This document shows, piece after piece, positions 34,151 through 46,165 of a stretch of 64,000 bases of DNA. The translations under genes were made by a program, and so were the position numbers. This DNA is from Panicum virgatum (Eukaryota > Streptophyta > Magnoliopsida > Poales > Poaceae). Under the pieces are notes generated by a model. It ran no database searches. It was not told where the DNA came from and worked only from the letters and a program-made list of their open reading frames with translations. Location of the stretch: assembly GCF_016808335.1 (NCBI RefSeq), contig NC_053149.1:18758733-18822732 (forward strand), written 5' to 3'. Position 1 is the first letter of the stretch, and every line of letters starts with the position of its first letter.

Positions 34151-34519
34151 TCAGCCGATGTCGATCAGACGATCACCACCGATCGTTAAGCGAAGAAATC
34201 GGGACGTCACGTAGCGGTCTTCCGTCAACGAAGAGGTCGTTGTCGCAGCATTATCATGTTTGGATGATTCCGAACCAGGAAGGAAGCTGGTCAGGCAAGA
34301 ATCAAAGATTGATTTGTAAATTCCTAGTGGCATTTCATCATCAAGTAGCGTCCCAAGTTTCTTGCGTGTTGTATGGAAATTTGGCAGTGTTCTGCAGCAC
34401 ATTTAGGCACCTCTCTCCCTGAAACGGTGAATTTTGCTGATAGTGACGAGTTGCCACAAGATAAGGGTGACAAGGGCACCGGCCGGATTGCAACTTGCAT
34501 TTTCTGCACTTATTCGTTC
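34151..34519. other. 3' region of the second RING-H2 gene
   Basis: Probable 3' untranslated region and intergenic DNA; no further gene seen. Confidence 0.4.
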
Positions 34520-34654
34520 TGTTCGTTTGGCTTGTCAGCCAATAGTAATGTTCTCTCATACTAAATCAACATCAGTCACCAGCTACCAACCAGTTAGCAG
34601 TACTGTTCTCTCATAATAAATCAGCACCAGCCACTAGCCACAGCCAAGCGAACA
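34520..34654. mobile_element. 135-bp MITE with internal duplication
   Basis: The inverted ends are TGTTCGTTTGGC and GCCAAGCGAACA. Inside, a segment from TGTTCTCTCATA to CCAC is present twice (about 34549-34595 and 34602-34642). Confidence 0.75.
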
Positions 34655-34687
34655 CATTGAATTATCTTTGGGACAAGTGAATGGTGT

Positions 34688-34800
34688 GGCAGCCGGATTG
34701 GCTAGCTCAGTTCGGTAGTGTTGCGCCCCGACAGATTCTAAATTCAATTCTCATCTGAAATGAATTTTCGGCTATTGAAGTAAAATAAACTCTTGTTGTG
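34688..34800 (+). mobile_element. Probable tRNA-derived SINE
   Basis: TTGGCTAGCTCAGTTCGGTAG (34698-34718) looks like a polymerase III A box, and AGATTCTAAATTCAATTCTC about 20 bases later looks like a worn B box. The 3' limit is unclear and no target duplication was found. It is not a tRNA gene, because the acceptor and anticodon arms do not close. Confidence 0.5.
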
Positions 34801-34825
34801 CTTGCCGCGAGGCTTGGCTAATTCC

Positions 34826-34979
34826 GTTTTTTATTATTTGTAGGATAAAATTATTTGGTATTGCAATTATTTGAGATCCTTGTCAGTTCCGTTTCACACC
34901 CCTGGTTAAAGGTTTTTTATTATTTTTGGGATAAAATTATTTGGTATTGCAATTATTTGAAATCCTTGTCAGTCCCGTG
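34826..34979 (+). repeat. Tandem duplication, period about 86 bp
   Basis: TTTTTTATTATTT followed by GGATAAAATTATTTGGTATT and CTTGTCAGT.CCG appears at 34826-34891 and again at 34912-34979 with few differences. Confidence 0.85.
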
Positions 34980-36505
34980 GGTCTTCATGTGTGTTCATAT
35001 GTGTCCTGTAATTGGAATTTTTCTCTTTCAGTGTCACCCTTGTGGCCTTGTCAGTTCCTGCTCTTTTTTTAATCACAAAATATCCAAAACACTTTGTTTT
35101 AGACTGCAACTTTAAGTGGTCCATGATAATACAGTACTTTATAGGGTCAAGAACACAAGGATGTAAACTATCAATTATCTTCTTACAAAACATGAAAGGC
35201 TCAAATTGCTAATTTGAACTCGATTTTTGTCTCCCACCTCTTCCTTCCTCAATCCCACCCAAGTGCATGGAGCGCGTGTGCATCTTCCTTCTTTCCACTC
35301 TATTTCTTCTCATCCCTACCAAAGGTGTCCTCCGGCTAGGGATGTAAACGGATTTGATACGGACGGATACCGTTGATATTGTATTTATTTTCACATTTTC
35401 TATCAGATCCGGATTTAAACACGGATAGCATGGGATACAAATACAAATCCGGATTTCTTCGATTACGAATACAAATAGATATGTATCGAATACAAAGTGA
35501 ACCGAATGCGGATCATATCAAGTATGGATGTTTTTTCGGATATCAAGTAAAGGTAACATTTGTTCATATCACATATGTTGTAAAACTTGATTCTAACTTG
35601 CCACATAGCTTAGATTGGAAATAGTCAATTATATGATATTACAACTTATTACATTGATGATACTAGAAGCACTCAAATCGGTTTGTTTGTTTTGGAGGCT
35701 AGATTTAAACTAAAATCGTGCTTGATTAACCAAATTAACAATAGATGACATACCATTTTCAGACACTCAATTGCATGGCATTAACATTCTAATTTATTAC
35801 ATCCATAAATATGTATGACTTATCAATTTATTGCTAGAGTTTGAATTGTTATACGATATTAAATTTTATTAAAATGGAACAAGTCTATTTTACCATCAAA
35901 TTATTGCTAAAGTTTGAGTTTAATTCGAACTAAACTAAGCATAAATAAGATTCAACTTCGATGGAGTGGCAATATGTATATTATATTTTAGAAATATTTT
36001 TATCCTAATTTTATATTTTTATAATTTAAAATAAATTAGTTATAATTTTTAGAGATAATTTGATTTTTATTAATATATATTGGTATTGTTAAACTAGAGT
36101 AATGACAATAGGTAGATTATACTTTTTAAAAAATTGGTACTAATTTTATAGTTCTTTTGAAATAAATTAGTTATAAATTTTAATAGATTAAATTAGATTT
36201 TTGTTAAGTATATATTTTATATTATTAAACTGTTCGAATCACTTGTTCGGATTATCCCTCCGGATATCCTATGCAACGGATATTACCTATCTCGTATCCG
36301 AATCCAATATCCGAATTCGTATCTATATTTGAAAAAAAAATCTGAATCACTTTCCAACCCTTTTCAATCGGTCAGTCGAAAAATAGTCGGGAAATATTTG
36401 TATCATTTACTATATTTCTACTTGCCTCTCTCATGTCCACTCCTCAAAGTCCTCGTTATCCCTCAAAAGGCTATGTTGAAACTACCATCCAATACCCCTT
36501 CGTAG
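34980..36505. other. AT-rich repeat stretch of degenerate GGATATCC-type phrases
   Basis: No gene recognised. From about 35335 to 36360 the DNA is made of ill-defined phrases such as CGGATTTGATACGGACGG, ATCCGGATTT and TATCCGAATCC around an AT-rich centre. This resembles the larger element at 63380-63892 in style but not in exact sequence. It is probably an old non-autonomous transposon. Confidence 0.4.
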
Positions 36506-36752
36506 CCACTGCAAGTCTAACCATTGGCTATAAACCGGCTAAATGATGAGGTGAAGGAGAGGAGAGAGGAGAAGCGTGCTGTAAATTTACAGTCGCCTTG
36601 GGCCCAAGAATAAAAAAAATAGGTGAGAGAGACAAGTGGGTCATGTATTAATTGTGAAGAGCTAACTATTATATAGGCGGGCTGAGAAAAGGCTGCAAGG
36701 ATCTTTACGGACAGCTTGTTGGCTCTTGGCTATATTATTAGACTTGCTCTAA
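36506..36752. mobile_element. MITE with GCAAGTCTAA ends
   Basis: The left end has CACTGCAAGTCTAACCATTGG and the right end has TATTATTAGACTTGCTCTAA, imperfect inverted repeats about 245 bp apart. The interior is purine-rich (GAGAGGAGAGAGG) and has the phrase TTTACAGTCGCC. It is probably Tourist-like. Confidence 0.65.
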
Positions 36753-37532
36753 TTGTGCTCACACAATATTTTCGGTCCACCTGATTATAATAAATTTTAT
36801 CAGACTTTTTGGTGGAATCTTTGCCTCTGGTCATGACTTTGTCAGAAAAGAAACCGTTTGTCCTAGCTATATTTAATATTTGGTAACGCCCTCAAATTAT
36901 TGTTTTCGTTTGGCAAACTGGTTTAAAAGGCTGAACAGTAGGAGTACAAGCTAACAAGCAAAAGCCAATCAGGAGGTTTTAGTGGGTTAGACCTGTCACA
37001 ATTCACTCAATATGCAAGCGGAGCAATATGTGTATCCAATAGAGCAGATAACTGGGCGTCCGGGTTTACTAAACCTAGGAGTTATTAATCACACTGGAGC
37101 AAAACTGTCAATAGTGTCAAGGCGACGGATTTTTTTTCCCGGTTCTGGATCGGACGGCCGTGCTATCCCCGGCCATTCTCCGATCTGTGGAGATTCCGTC
37201 CAAAACAAAAAGGAAACCAGTAACCACCCCACTGATCCACTCCACACTCCCTCTGCTTTCGTCTCCCACTCTGCTTGCGTCTCTGCCGCCCTCCCTGTCT
37301 TCCGTCTCCAGTCTCCATTACGGGAAAAAGCCGACACCCGGACGGAAAGGGTGGCGCGGGGGAGGGAAAACTCGCCCAAGATCCCGCCTTTTCCGTCGGG
37401 TCTGACGGCCCGGCTCCCCCACCGTCGGGAGCCCAGGCGCCCGCACAGGCCGTAGGCGGCGGTTGCCGAAGCCTACCTATATCACGCCACGCGCCTGCAT
37501 CGGCAAGGGCTACTCGCGCCGTGCCCCCTCCC
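36753..37532 (+). promoter_or_regulatory. Upstream region and leader of PHS1
   Basis: AT-rich to about 37100, then GC-rich up to the start codon, with a CT-rich stretch at about 37240-37320. This suggests the transcription start lies at about 37150-37300. No exact start can be fixed. Confidence 0.4.
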
Positions 37533-40500
37533 ATGGAAGATCGGGAGGCGACGCAGCCAGAGGAGGCGGTGGAGGCGCGCGGCCAGGAGCAGCCCTCCTC
37601 CATTCCTCCCAAGGTCGGGCTCGTTTCTCTTATTTCGACTTGAGCAGTTGTGCTGTGTGATCTGGTGTGGTCCTGGTTCAGGCGCTGAGTTGGTTACTCT
37701 GGTAGTTTCCGGGGCGAGGAAAAGAGTGAAGGGTGCGAGGGGGGCTTGTTGGGAAATCTTGAACTTTCATCTGATTTGGGCTGGTTTCTTGTTGCCGCTA
37801 TGTCATTATGTGGCGTAGTGGCGAAATGCGGGTGCGCTGAGGTGGCCACTGACCAGATTTAGGTTTAATGTTGGTTCTTGATCCGGCTGGCCTACCACCT
37901 GAGGTGTCTCTGTGGGCCTTTCATCGCGAGCTAGTCTGATCTTTTTAATCGTTCTGACCCCAAATGCACGCCAGGCTGTAGTGCTTTGTGCGGATCGATT
38001 CGGAGGATCATTTCATCTAAATGAAGAAACTAATTTGATCTCAATTGGTTGTTACAATTAGCTGTGCAATGCATTATGCCTGCCACCTGCTGATAGAAAC
38101 TAGATCAGCTTTCTGCTTTGCTTGGAGGTTATGGATACTAATTTCTTCAGAGAAGGTACGGAGTGGTAGGTGATTGTGCCAAACTTGGAAATTTCTTCCT
38201 TTTGCAAGACCAGAGAACAAATATATTAATTTGACTAATTTTCCCAAGTCGAGGTGAGCATATTAGGAATGTAAGTGAGTTTGAGATGAACCAACCACTT
38301 GCATCTGAGCATATGCTTGTATTTCTCTTGTGTTGGTGTTAGTTCTGTCTTCTGTGGGCATGCACTCTTCCGTTTGTTAGAACTAAGAACTTGATAATCT
38401 AGGCAACCTTGAAGCAGAAATTCCATTTGTTCATCTTCAGAAAGAATCGACCATGTTATACTTTAGATCTCACTTTGTATCTCAAACTTTTCATCAACCA
38501 AAATATGCCATCAGAGTAATTTGAAATGCCTTGAAACAGTAATACTTACATGTAAGAAATTTTACATCTTTGCAGGGAAACGAGGATAGAGATCTGAAGC
38601 TATCCTCTCGAGTAAGTGTTAATTTCTCCAATGTTCATTTGTAATATTTGAATTTGTTACTTCACCTTACTACAAAAAATATTCTTTTTTAGGTGGTTTC
38701 TTTATTATTTGGTGGTGATATATCCACACCAGCACAAACATTTGAGAAATGGTTGTCATTAGTACGTAAGAGGAGTGGGGCATTCCGGCCATCAGGGTTC
38801 CCACATAGGGGTTCAAGGATTGAAGTCATGCCAAGTGGAAGCTTCTCACTATTTGGTAGTGGGGACTTAAGGTTGCTTCACGAAATCCCTCTATGTTCTA
38901 TTATCCTTTAACGATCACTTTGTAGGACTTCGTTGATCACCTTTAATTGCAAATTAAATTATGTCTCATACTTTTAAAAAACTAATGGTGAAAATGCTGA
39001 ATCATATTCCATTTTATTTCATATGAAATGGGATGCTGCGTGTTCCCAGAGAAAAAAGTGGAATATCTGAGGAACAGAATTGAATCCTCTTTTGGATTTC
39101 TCTTGTTAAATGAACTACCGGACAACAAGTTATCTGAAAAGTTGAAATCTGTGCCAACACATTGATTCCCTTGCTTTGCCTTTTTATTTTTTGGTGAAGG
39201 GGTATGCTGGGTTTGTTTGTCTGTAATTCTGTATATACATCCCTCATATTCCTCTCTATTTAATCTGTGCTAACACATTGACTTAACTTACAATTATGTC
39301 CCAAACTGCTGTCTTTGATGTGATGATGATAAATTGGATGGTAGTTTTGTATATAGTAGTCTAGAGAGCTAATGCTTCAGATTCATCATCTTAGCTTTTC
39401 CAGTTATAGAGCTAATCCTTGAGGCATCTTAATTGACCCAATTGTGTCTTATTCCATAATGAAAGCAGCAATATTGCTTTGAGTAGAATATTTTGATGGT
39501 AAATTCTAGATTTGGTGTAAATATTGTTAGATGACTTGTTGATCTGCACTATTGGAAGTGTCTCAAACAAAGAGACGTATATAGTACAATGATGCAATAA
39601 TCAATGGAATAATGTGTTTAATATTTTGCATATAATTAATTTCACACGACAATTTTTGTATATTGAATTTGACATTAATGTTTTTTAGAATATGGAGCAT
39701 GAATTTGAAAGGGAATTTCACTTGCAACAGGAACTTGTATAAGTTGTAAATTGTGATATGTAGGTGTTAAACAGCAGCTAGGTGAATCATAAGCTATTGA
39801 GCAGCAGCTTTGTAAGAATTTTGTGCTAATGTTGTCACTGTTTTCTTCTCTGCCCACTGTAGTGAGCATTTGGTTAGAGAAGAACCAGTAGGGAAAGATC
39901 CATTGACTTGCGATCAACCTTCTGAAATAAGCTTGTGGGAGAGACTTGGGAATGCTTCTACACTAGACATTGAGTCATCTGCATTTTCATGGGATGTCTT
40001 GTCATCTCTGCATCATACAGAACATAGTAGTGGTTCGGAACTATCTGAAGATGAAATGAACAAAGCTCTCGAGGTTTGTTGCTACCTATTATGATGCCAA
40101 TTTCAAAATTTTATGCAATGGTCATTGTAGTGAAAGAGAATCATTTGCCTCTATTTACCATATCTGAGAGTAATATGCGTAGTGTACTGAAATGAATCAA
40201 ACATTTACATACTCAAAATCATATTAAAAGCACGTTGAAACATGAATCTGTCGATACTACTTTTGTACACTAAAAATGCATATCATTTGATAAATTATCG
40301 TTCAAAACTTGCTAAGTCTGGTTTTCTCAATTCAAAATACGCCTTACAAAAGGTGAGCAGAGGTAGTATCAAACATGCAAGATCATATTCTTCTACTGCC
40401 GTTTCACTTGTATCATCTATATTGATCTGTGAAAGTAAATGCTACTTTCCATGTCCTGTTGTTTATAGGTGACTGTAAACTCCGGTGGTGTAGTGTTCTT

Positions 40501-43500
40501 TGCACTATTTAGTTCTTCTGGTAACAGTGAATTAGCCGAAGAGGCAGCAGCTGTTATAAAGTTCTCGTCATCAAAGATGGCAACACAGGCAGAACGTTTG
40601 GGTTATGAATTTGCAAGATTACTTGGAGTTCAGACGCCACAGGTATTTCTGAAGCCCCAATGAACTGCACAATTGATTATGTTATGGAGCAATATTTGAT
40701 TTCTTATACATCTTTTCTCTAACAAATGCAGGCTAGAGTAGTATACAATTCTATCCCAGAGTGGCAGGGGATCAAGCATGCTGCAGAAAATGCACGGGCA
40801 GTAGCCGTTTCAAATAATGATGAGGTGGGTGAGATGACTTGCTCAGAGTTGCTGGAAGCTCTTGAGCTAAGCCGCTGCCTTCTTCTAATGAGGTACTGCT
40901 ATGTATGTGTACATTCATGACAACCATATGCATTTTCTCTATTGCAACTCTATAGTAGAGCTGAAATTGTTGCCTTTTGGCTTCACAGTTATATTCATGG
41001 CTCCCCACTACTTGAGAATTCAAAGGCATTCAATTCGCGAGAAGCTGCTTGTGTTACTGCTTCATCCCTGGGAAGGGTTTTGATGCTTGATCTGATACTC
41101 CGGAATGAGGACAGACTCCCATGCCGTCAGCTTGGTTGGCGTGGTAATCCTGCAAATCTGATGATTTCGGATAGATCATCGTCACCCAATGTGGGTGGAT
41201 TGCAAGATTGCAAGAGCACCACAGAAAGCTCCAATCAGCTGATTACAAAAGTTTTGCTTAGAGAGAAGCGGTCCCACTCTGTGAATGGAAGGTTCGATTC
41301 TATGGAATTGGATCCCATGTCACAAAAAGTAGAAGCATTCAAGAGTGAACGAGAAAATACTGAAAGTACAAATGACACTTTTCACATTGTAGCAATTGAT
41401 ACTGGTGTTCCCCGTCGCCCCCCAGCAGGGCGACGTATCAAAGATCATGAACGGTATCCCAAAGTTGTGGAGCTCATTTTGAATAGCTCAGACTATTCTG
41501 CAAGTATCCTGTATGAAATTTCTGGTGGTAAGCTTGGGCATCCAGGACCTGATGAGGTTACTTCCACCGATTCATGTTTATCCCTTTCCGATGAAGACAA
41601 TGCTGTAGCAATTCATGAATTCCGAGGATCATTTCGTGCAGCTCTAAGGGATCTCGAGGGGTTCCACCTATTTCTTCTCCAGCTTTACCAAAAACTGGAT
41701 GGCCTGTTGCGACTTTTTTTATCCATAATTACTAAGAGCTCTGAAGAATCTGACAATAATGATTCTGTACTATTGGATTTTCCTTCACCTGGAGCCAGCT
41801 ATACTACTCCTAGTAAGCAACTGAACAATGAACTGCCAAGTGATTCTGAAATGCTGAAATCCACAACAAAGTCCTCTTCTGCGGGATCCCGCGGAAGCAC
41901 AGATTCAGCTTCTCTATCCAGGGACAGTTGGAGCAACAAATACTTCAAGGGAAGTGCTGAGGTTCCTCGAAATTTAAGGATGACAATGAAACTTCGTGAT
42001 TTTTACAAGAACCCAAAGGTAAGAATCTCCTAACTGGAAGTGATAACTCAATTTTATTTAAATAGAATAGGAAAATATCTTTAGATTATTTCTTCTCTGA
42101 TTACTTATCTAATTAAGTGCAAGTAATTTTGATTTTTTGGGGCTGGAATTTTTTACTTGATACATGCATACAACCAGTGGTAATAAAACAAACCTTTTAA
42201 AGGTTTCCTCCATTGGAAATTTAGGCCCTGTTTAGTTCCCAAAATTTTTTGCACAGTACCCGTCACATCGAATCTTGGGACACATGCATGGAGTATTAAA
42301 TATAGTTAAAAAAATAACTAATTACACAGTCTAACTGATTAGCACGAGCTGAATCTTTTAAGCCTAATTAGTCCATAATTAGACATTATTTGTCAAGTAA
42401 CAACGAAATGTGCTACAGTGCCAAAACCCAAACTTTTTCACCAACTAAACACACCCTTAAGTTACTTTACTCAATAGGCTTCTTTCTTTATTATCAATTT
42501 GGGTTGTGTTTTTTTAAGAACAATGATGATTCAGAATTTTTAAGTTATAAGTAACATTGTAATGCAACAGGTTGATCCTGAATTGCTCAAAGAGATTGAG
42601 CAGTGGAATGAAGCACTGAAGACCGATGTGATCAAATTTTGTCAGGAGAACAATTTTCATTCTGGCTTCTTTGATGGAACTGAAAACAACATGGCAGCTG
42701 ATGCCTATGAATTGAAGGTAGGTCACAAGAAATATGTAAACATTCACTCCACTACAAGGAATTAGTGAACCTTATAACAGATCACTTGCAGGTGCGTCTT
42801 GAACACATCATAGAAAGGATAGCCTTGATCTCCGATGCTGCCAATACAGAGCGACCTTCTCTTGTTGTCAACAACCTTTTCATAGGTGGGGCTTTGGCAG
42901 CAAGGTCTAAGTATACTCTTCAGCATTTGGGCATTACCCATGTACTATGTTTGTGTTCGAATGAGATTGGTCAATCCGATTCCCAATTTCCTGATCTTTT
43001 TGAATACAAGAACTTTTCAGTAAGAGCGCCAATCTCTGTGGTTTAGGATTCTCATTTGTCATACTCTTTACATAATTCATGTTTTCTTATCTAAATTGGA
43101 ACATCGTTTTCTTTTGCAGATAAGTGACGATGATGATGCAAACATCAGTGAACTTTTTGAGGAAGCATCAGATTTTATTGATCATGTAAATCATGTCGGA
43201 GGTAAGGTTCTGGTTCATTGCTTCGAGGGAAAAAGTCGGAGCGCTACAGTTGTTCTTGCCTTCCTGATGCTTAGAATGTGAGAATCTTGACTACTCATTT
43301 GCTTCCAAGTAAATTACATGTTATAATGACCGCACAAGAATTTCACTGAAACTTGCCATTTACATGATACAAATTTATTGTTTCAGGGGCTTCACTCTTG
43401 CGAAAGCCTGGAACTTACTGAAGAAGGTGCATCGTCGAGCGCAGCCGAACGACGGTTTCGCCAAGGCTCTCCTGGCCCTAGACAAGAAGCTTCACGGCAA

Positions 43501-43756
43501 GGTGTCTATGGACTGGCAGCACAAGCGGCCTGAAATGAAGGTGTGCCCTATCTGCAGCAAGAACGTCGGGCTAAGCACGAGCTCGCTCAAGCTGCACCTG
43601 CAGAAGGCGCACAAGCGACTCTCCGCAGGCAGTGTCGACAGCGCCATGACCATGGAGATCCAGAAGTCGATCGAGTCGCTCCGGATCAGCCGCGGCGGGA
43701 GCCTGAGCCCGTCTCAGAAGCTGACCAAGGCGTTCGCCGATGAGCTGACCTTCTGA
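37533..43756 (+). CDS. PHS1: PHS1: kinase-like plus dual-specificity phosphatase
   Basis: Eleven exons join in frame: 37533-37613, 38576-38611, 38693-38871, 39863-40073, 40469-40642, 40732-40892, 40989-42018, 42571-42717, 42792-43019, 43120-43277 and 43387-43756. That is 2775 nt, or 924 residues, close to Arabidopsis PHS1 (about 929). The N-terminal half is the actin-fragmin-kinase-like domain, with [18 protein letters not shown] as its catalytic-type motif. In Arabidopsis this domain phosphorylates alpha-tubulin under hyperosmotic stress. The C-terminal phosphatase has HCFEGKSR with Cys783 and Arg789, and the family tail [23 protein letters not shown]1 acts on MAP kinases and on cortical microtubule order. 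All junctions are GT-AG and no stop or frameshift is seen, so it looks functional. An ATG with a short acidic N-terminus at 37533 sets the start. Confidence 0.92.
42234..42456. mobile_element. Tourist-like MITE in PHS1 intron 7
   Basis: The ends GGCCCTGTTTAGTTCCC and ACTAAACACACCC are flanked by TTA (42231-42233 and 42457-42459). The interior includes CACATGCATGGAGTATTAAA, a phrase shared with other copies in this window. It lies well away from both splice sites. Confidence 0.85.
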
Positions 43757-44467
43757 TATTTTTTGCTTGTACTGTAGCCGAGGGAGTGTACTTGAGTCGC
43801 ACTCTTGTAACATCATCATGCAGACTGAACTTTGGTAGTTAGGGTGTAGGTTTAGTTCATACGCCTGTATGATTAGCACACGTATGTTCAGGTATATGAA
43901 GAGCGCGACGCTGAAGAATAAAACATACTGTATTCTGTAACATATGAACAACAGACCAGAAATAATGAGGCGAGGTGAAGCATCGGTTTTTTGGTATCAT
44001 GGTCTCTGGATCGGATGCTTCAACGAGATTCAAAATAAGTCTGAGCATTTAGGAAAGTAAACGGGGACTTGGGACTCAAGTCTCAAGCTGAATGCATCAA
44101 TAGTAGTAGTCTGAAACTATGAACCAGATTGCTTCAAGTAAATTGTGAAAATCAATACCTAGGGAGGTCCTTGGAAATTTCGTCTCCGCCGTCGCCGGCG
44201 TCAGTGACTTCGGCCAACCGCCGGCGGCGACACCGGAGGAACACCACCTTGGGCCGCGTTGGCACAGGTAGACGACACACGACAGGTACGGTAGCCTTTC
44301 ATGGGCCACAATGACAAAACTGACAAGAACCTGTCAGTCCTTAATATAGCCAGCACATCAGCTTATCACTACCTTAATTTAGCCAAGCCGAGAAGCATAT
44401 ACAGAAATCTCAAAAAAAAAAAAAGTCGAGACGGCAAAAAAAGACAAGAACGAGAGCGCCCGACGAC
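43757..44467. other. PHS1 3' region and spacer before the inhibitor gene
   Basis: The PHS1 3' untranslated region probably ends around 43920 (AATAAAACATAC resembles a plant poly(A) signal at about 43918). A GC-rich patch at 44170-44270 has no recognised product. The leader of the next gene includes an A-run at 44411. Confidence 0.45.
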
Positions 44468-45148
44468 ATGGCTTCCGGAGCGTCCTTCGCCGGCGTCCGC
44501 GCCGTGCTCTCCGTCTTCCTCGTCGCGGCGGCGTCCGCAGCAGGCCCCGCTCCGGCGCCCACGGCCGCGCCGTCGAGCAAGTACTCCGTCGAGGAGGCGT
44601 GCAAGCAGGCCGCGGGGCACCACGACCTGTGCGTGGCGACGCTGTCCGCGGACCCGTCGTCCAAGACGGCCAACACGGCGGGGCTGGCCCGGGTGGCCAT
44701 CCAGGCGGCGCAGCGGAACGCGTCGGAGACGGCCACCTACCTCTCCAGCATCTACGACGACGACAGCCTCGAGAACAAGACGGCGCAGCTGCAGCAGTGC
44801 CTCGAGGACTGCGGCGAGAGGTCGGTGATGACGATGCGCAGGTCGATGCGCGGTCCCCTGATGATGGTGGTGGTGATGAATGATGATGCGGTTGCTGCCG
44901 GGTGCAGGTACGAGTCGGCGGTGGAGCAGCTGTCGGACGCGACGTCGGCGGTGGACTCCGGGGCGTTCAGCGAGTCGGAGGCGCTGGTGGCGGCGAGCCA
45001 GGCGGAGGTGAAGCTGTGCCAGAGGGGGTGCCAGGCCGTGCCGGACCACCGGAACATCCTCACGGCTCGCAACCGGCAGGTCGACCAGCTCTGCAGCATC
45101 GCGCTCGCCATCACCAAGCTCATCCGCGGGGCCACCATCGTGATATAA
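44468..45148 (+). CDS. Pectin methylesterase / invertase inhibitor domain protein
   Basis: The frame is 226 residues if unspliced. A signal peptide covers about 1-25 (VLSVFLVAAASAAG), followed by a Pro/Ala-rich stretch. The inhibitor fold shows the expected cysteine pattern, EEACKQAAGHHDLCVATL, then QQCLEDC, VKLCQRGC and a late Cys in VDQLCSIAL. Such proteins are secreted and bind pectin methylesterase or invertase in the cell wall. Family alignment expects CLEDCGER to run straight into YESAVEQLSDA. Here 44821-44907 (87 nt, GT...GTGCAG) lies between them, so it is probably an intron. Because 87 is a multiple of three, the frame stays open if it is retained. The spliced product has 197 residues, near the family norm. 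Which enzyme it inhibits cannot be told. Confidence 0.85.
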   Translation: MASGASFAGVRAVLSVFLVAAASAAGPAPAPTAAPSSKYSVEEACKQAAGHHDLCVATLSADPSSKTANTAGLARVAIQAAQRNASETATYLSSIYDDDSLENKTAQLQQCLEDCGERSVMTMRRSMRGPLMMVVVMNDDAVAAGCRYESAVEQLSDATSAVDSGAFSESEALVAASQAEVKLCQRGCQAVPDHRNILTARNRQVDQLCSIALAITKLIRGATIVI

Positions 45149-45710
45149 AATTGAGGGCTTCATCAACGTTGGTGATCGATCTACTCAGCTCAGCTCTCGA
45201 CATACAATGGCAGTTAGTTTGTACAACCATGCCGCAGTACCCCTGGATCGGATGAACTTCCACTGTAATCAGATTGGGTAGTCTGTGAGATTGTGACATT
45301 AGATTGCGTGAAACTAGAAGGGGTGCCCCGCACAAATAGCTCGGATAGCTAGTCTTTTACTATTTTTTATGTTTTTTGGATAGTGATTTGTATTTTTTTC
45401 CAAACGGCTCAAACAGAGGATTATCTATGTTTTCTACATCAGTCATATTTGTGTGAAATATTTTCTAAAATAAATATAGGAGAAAATAAAGGAGGTGTCT
45501 CCTCGTCAATCGACTGAGATTTAACTATCTGTCAATCGATTTCTGTGTGTCAGGCTTTATCTGGTCCACTTCTACTGTAGCACACACATTAATGATTTAG
45601 ACACAGCTAAAACGGACACGCTGGTGGTCCCGCACACACGTTAGCGGTTGGACATGACATTGGGTCTTGTAACTGCCTATTCTATTTGGTTTCCAAACTA
45701 GAATAGAAAA
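45149..45710. other. 3' region of the inhibitor gene and AT-rich spacer
   Basis: No further gene seen. TATCTGTCAATCGATT-like phrases occur here (near 45530) and again near 46170 and 50200, suggesting scattered copies of a repeat. Confidence 0.4.
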
Positions 45711-46165
45711 AATAACAAATGAACAAAAAAAAAAACTTGTCCAATTTTGGCTGATAATAAAGTTACATTTACATTACAATTTTTGGGCCAATAATAATAT
45801 AACAAGCAAAAAGCCACAAATCTAAAAAAAACACACATTTATAGGTATAATAACTTCTAGGCTGGTAAAATAGAAAAAAACACATATGAGAAAAACCACA
45901 TTTACAGTGCAACTTTTTAGCTGATAATAGAAAAATAACAAATGAACAAATAAAATACTTGTCCAATTTTGGCTGATAATAAATTTACATTTACAGTACA
46001 ATTTCTGGCCAATAATAATATAACAAGCAAAAAGCCACAAGTCACAAAAAAAAACACACACACATTTATAGGTATAATAATTTGTAGGCTGGTAAAACAG
46101 AAAAAACACATGAGAAAAACCGCATTTACAATGCAAATTTTTAGCTGATAACAAGAAAAAAAAGA
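45711..46165. repeat. Two tandem copies of a unit of about 224 bp
   Basis: The unit starts at AATAACAAATGAACAAA and contains TTGTCCAATTTTGGCTGATA, AATATAACAAGCAAAAAGCC and TTTATAGGTATAATAA. Copy 1 is about 45711-45934 and copy 2 about 45935-46165. The phrase GGCTGATAA..AAAGTTACA recurs further on, at about 46322 and 47643, so the duplication is part of a larger worn repeat. Confidence 0.85.

Noticed and set aside
33557..34422. Long open frames overlapping the second RING-H2 gene
   Set aside because: GC-driven shadows. The RING and membrane helix are encoded only in the 33554 frame.
34688..34760. tRNA gene
   Set aside because: A- and B-box-like phrases are present, but the arms do not pair into a cloverleaf. 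A SINE is more likely.
44369..45166. 265-codon minus-strand frame over the PMEI gene
   Set aside because: Arg/His/Leu-rich complement of a GC-rich coding region, with no recognisable fold.
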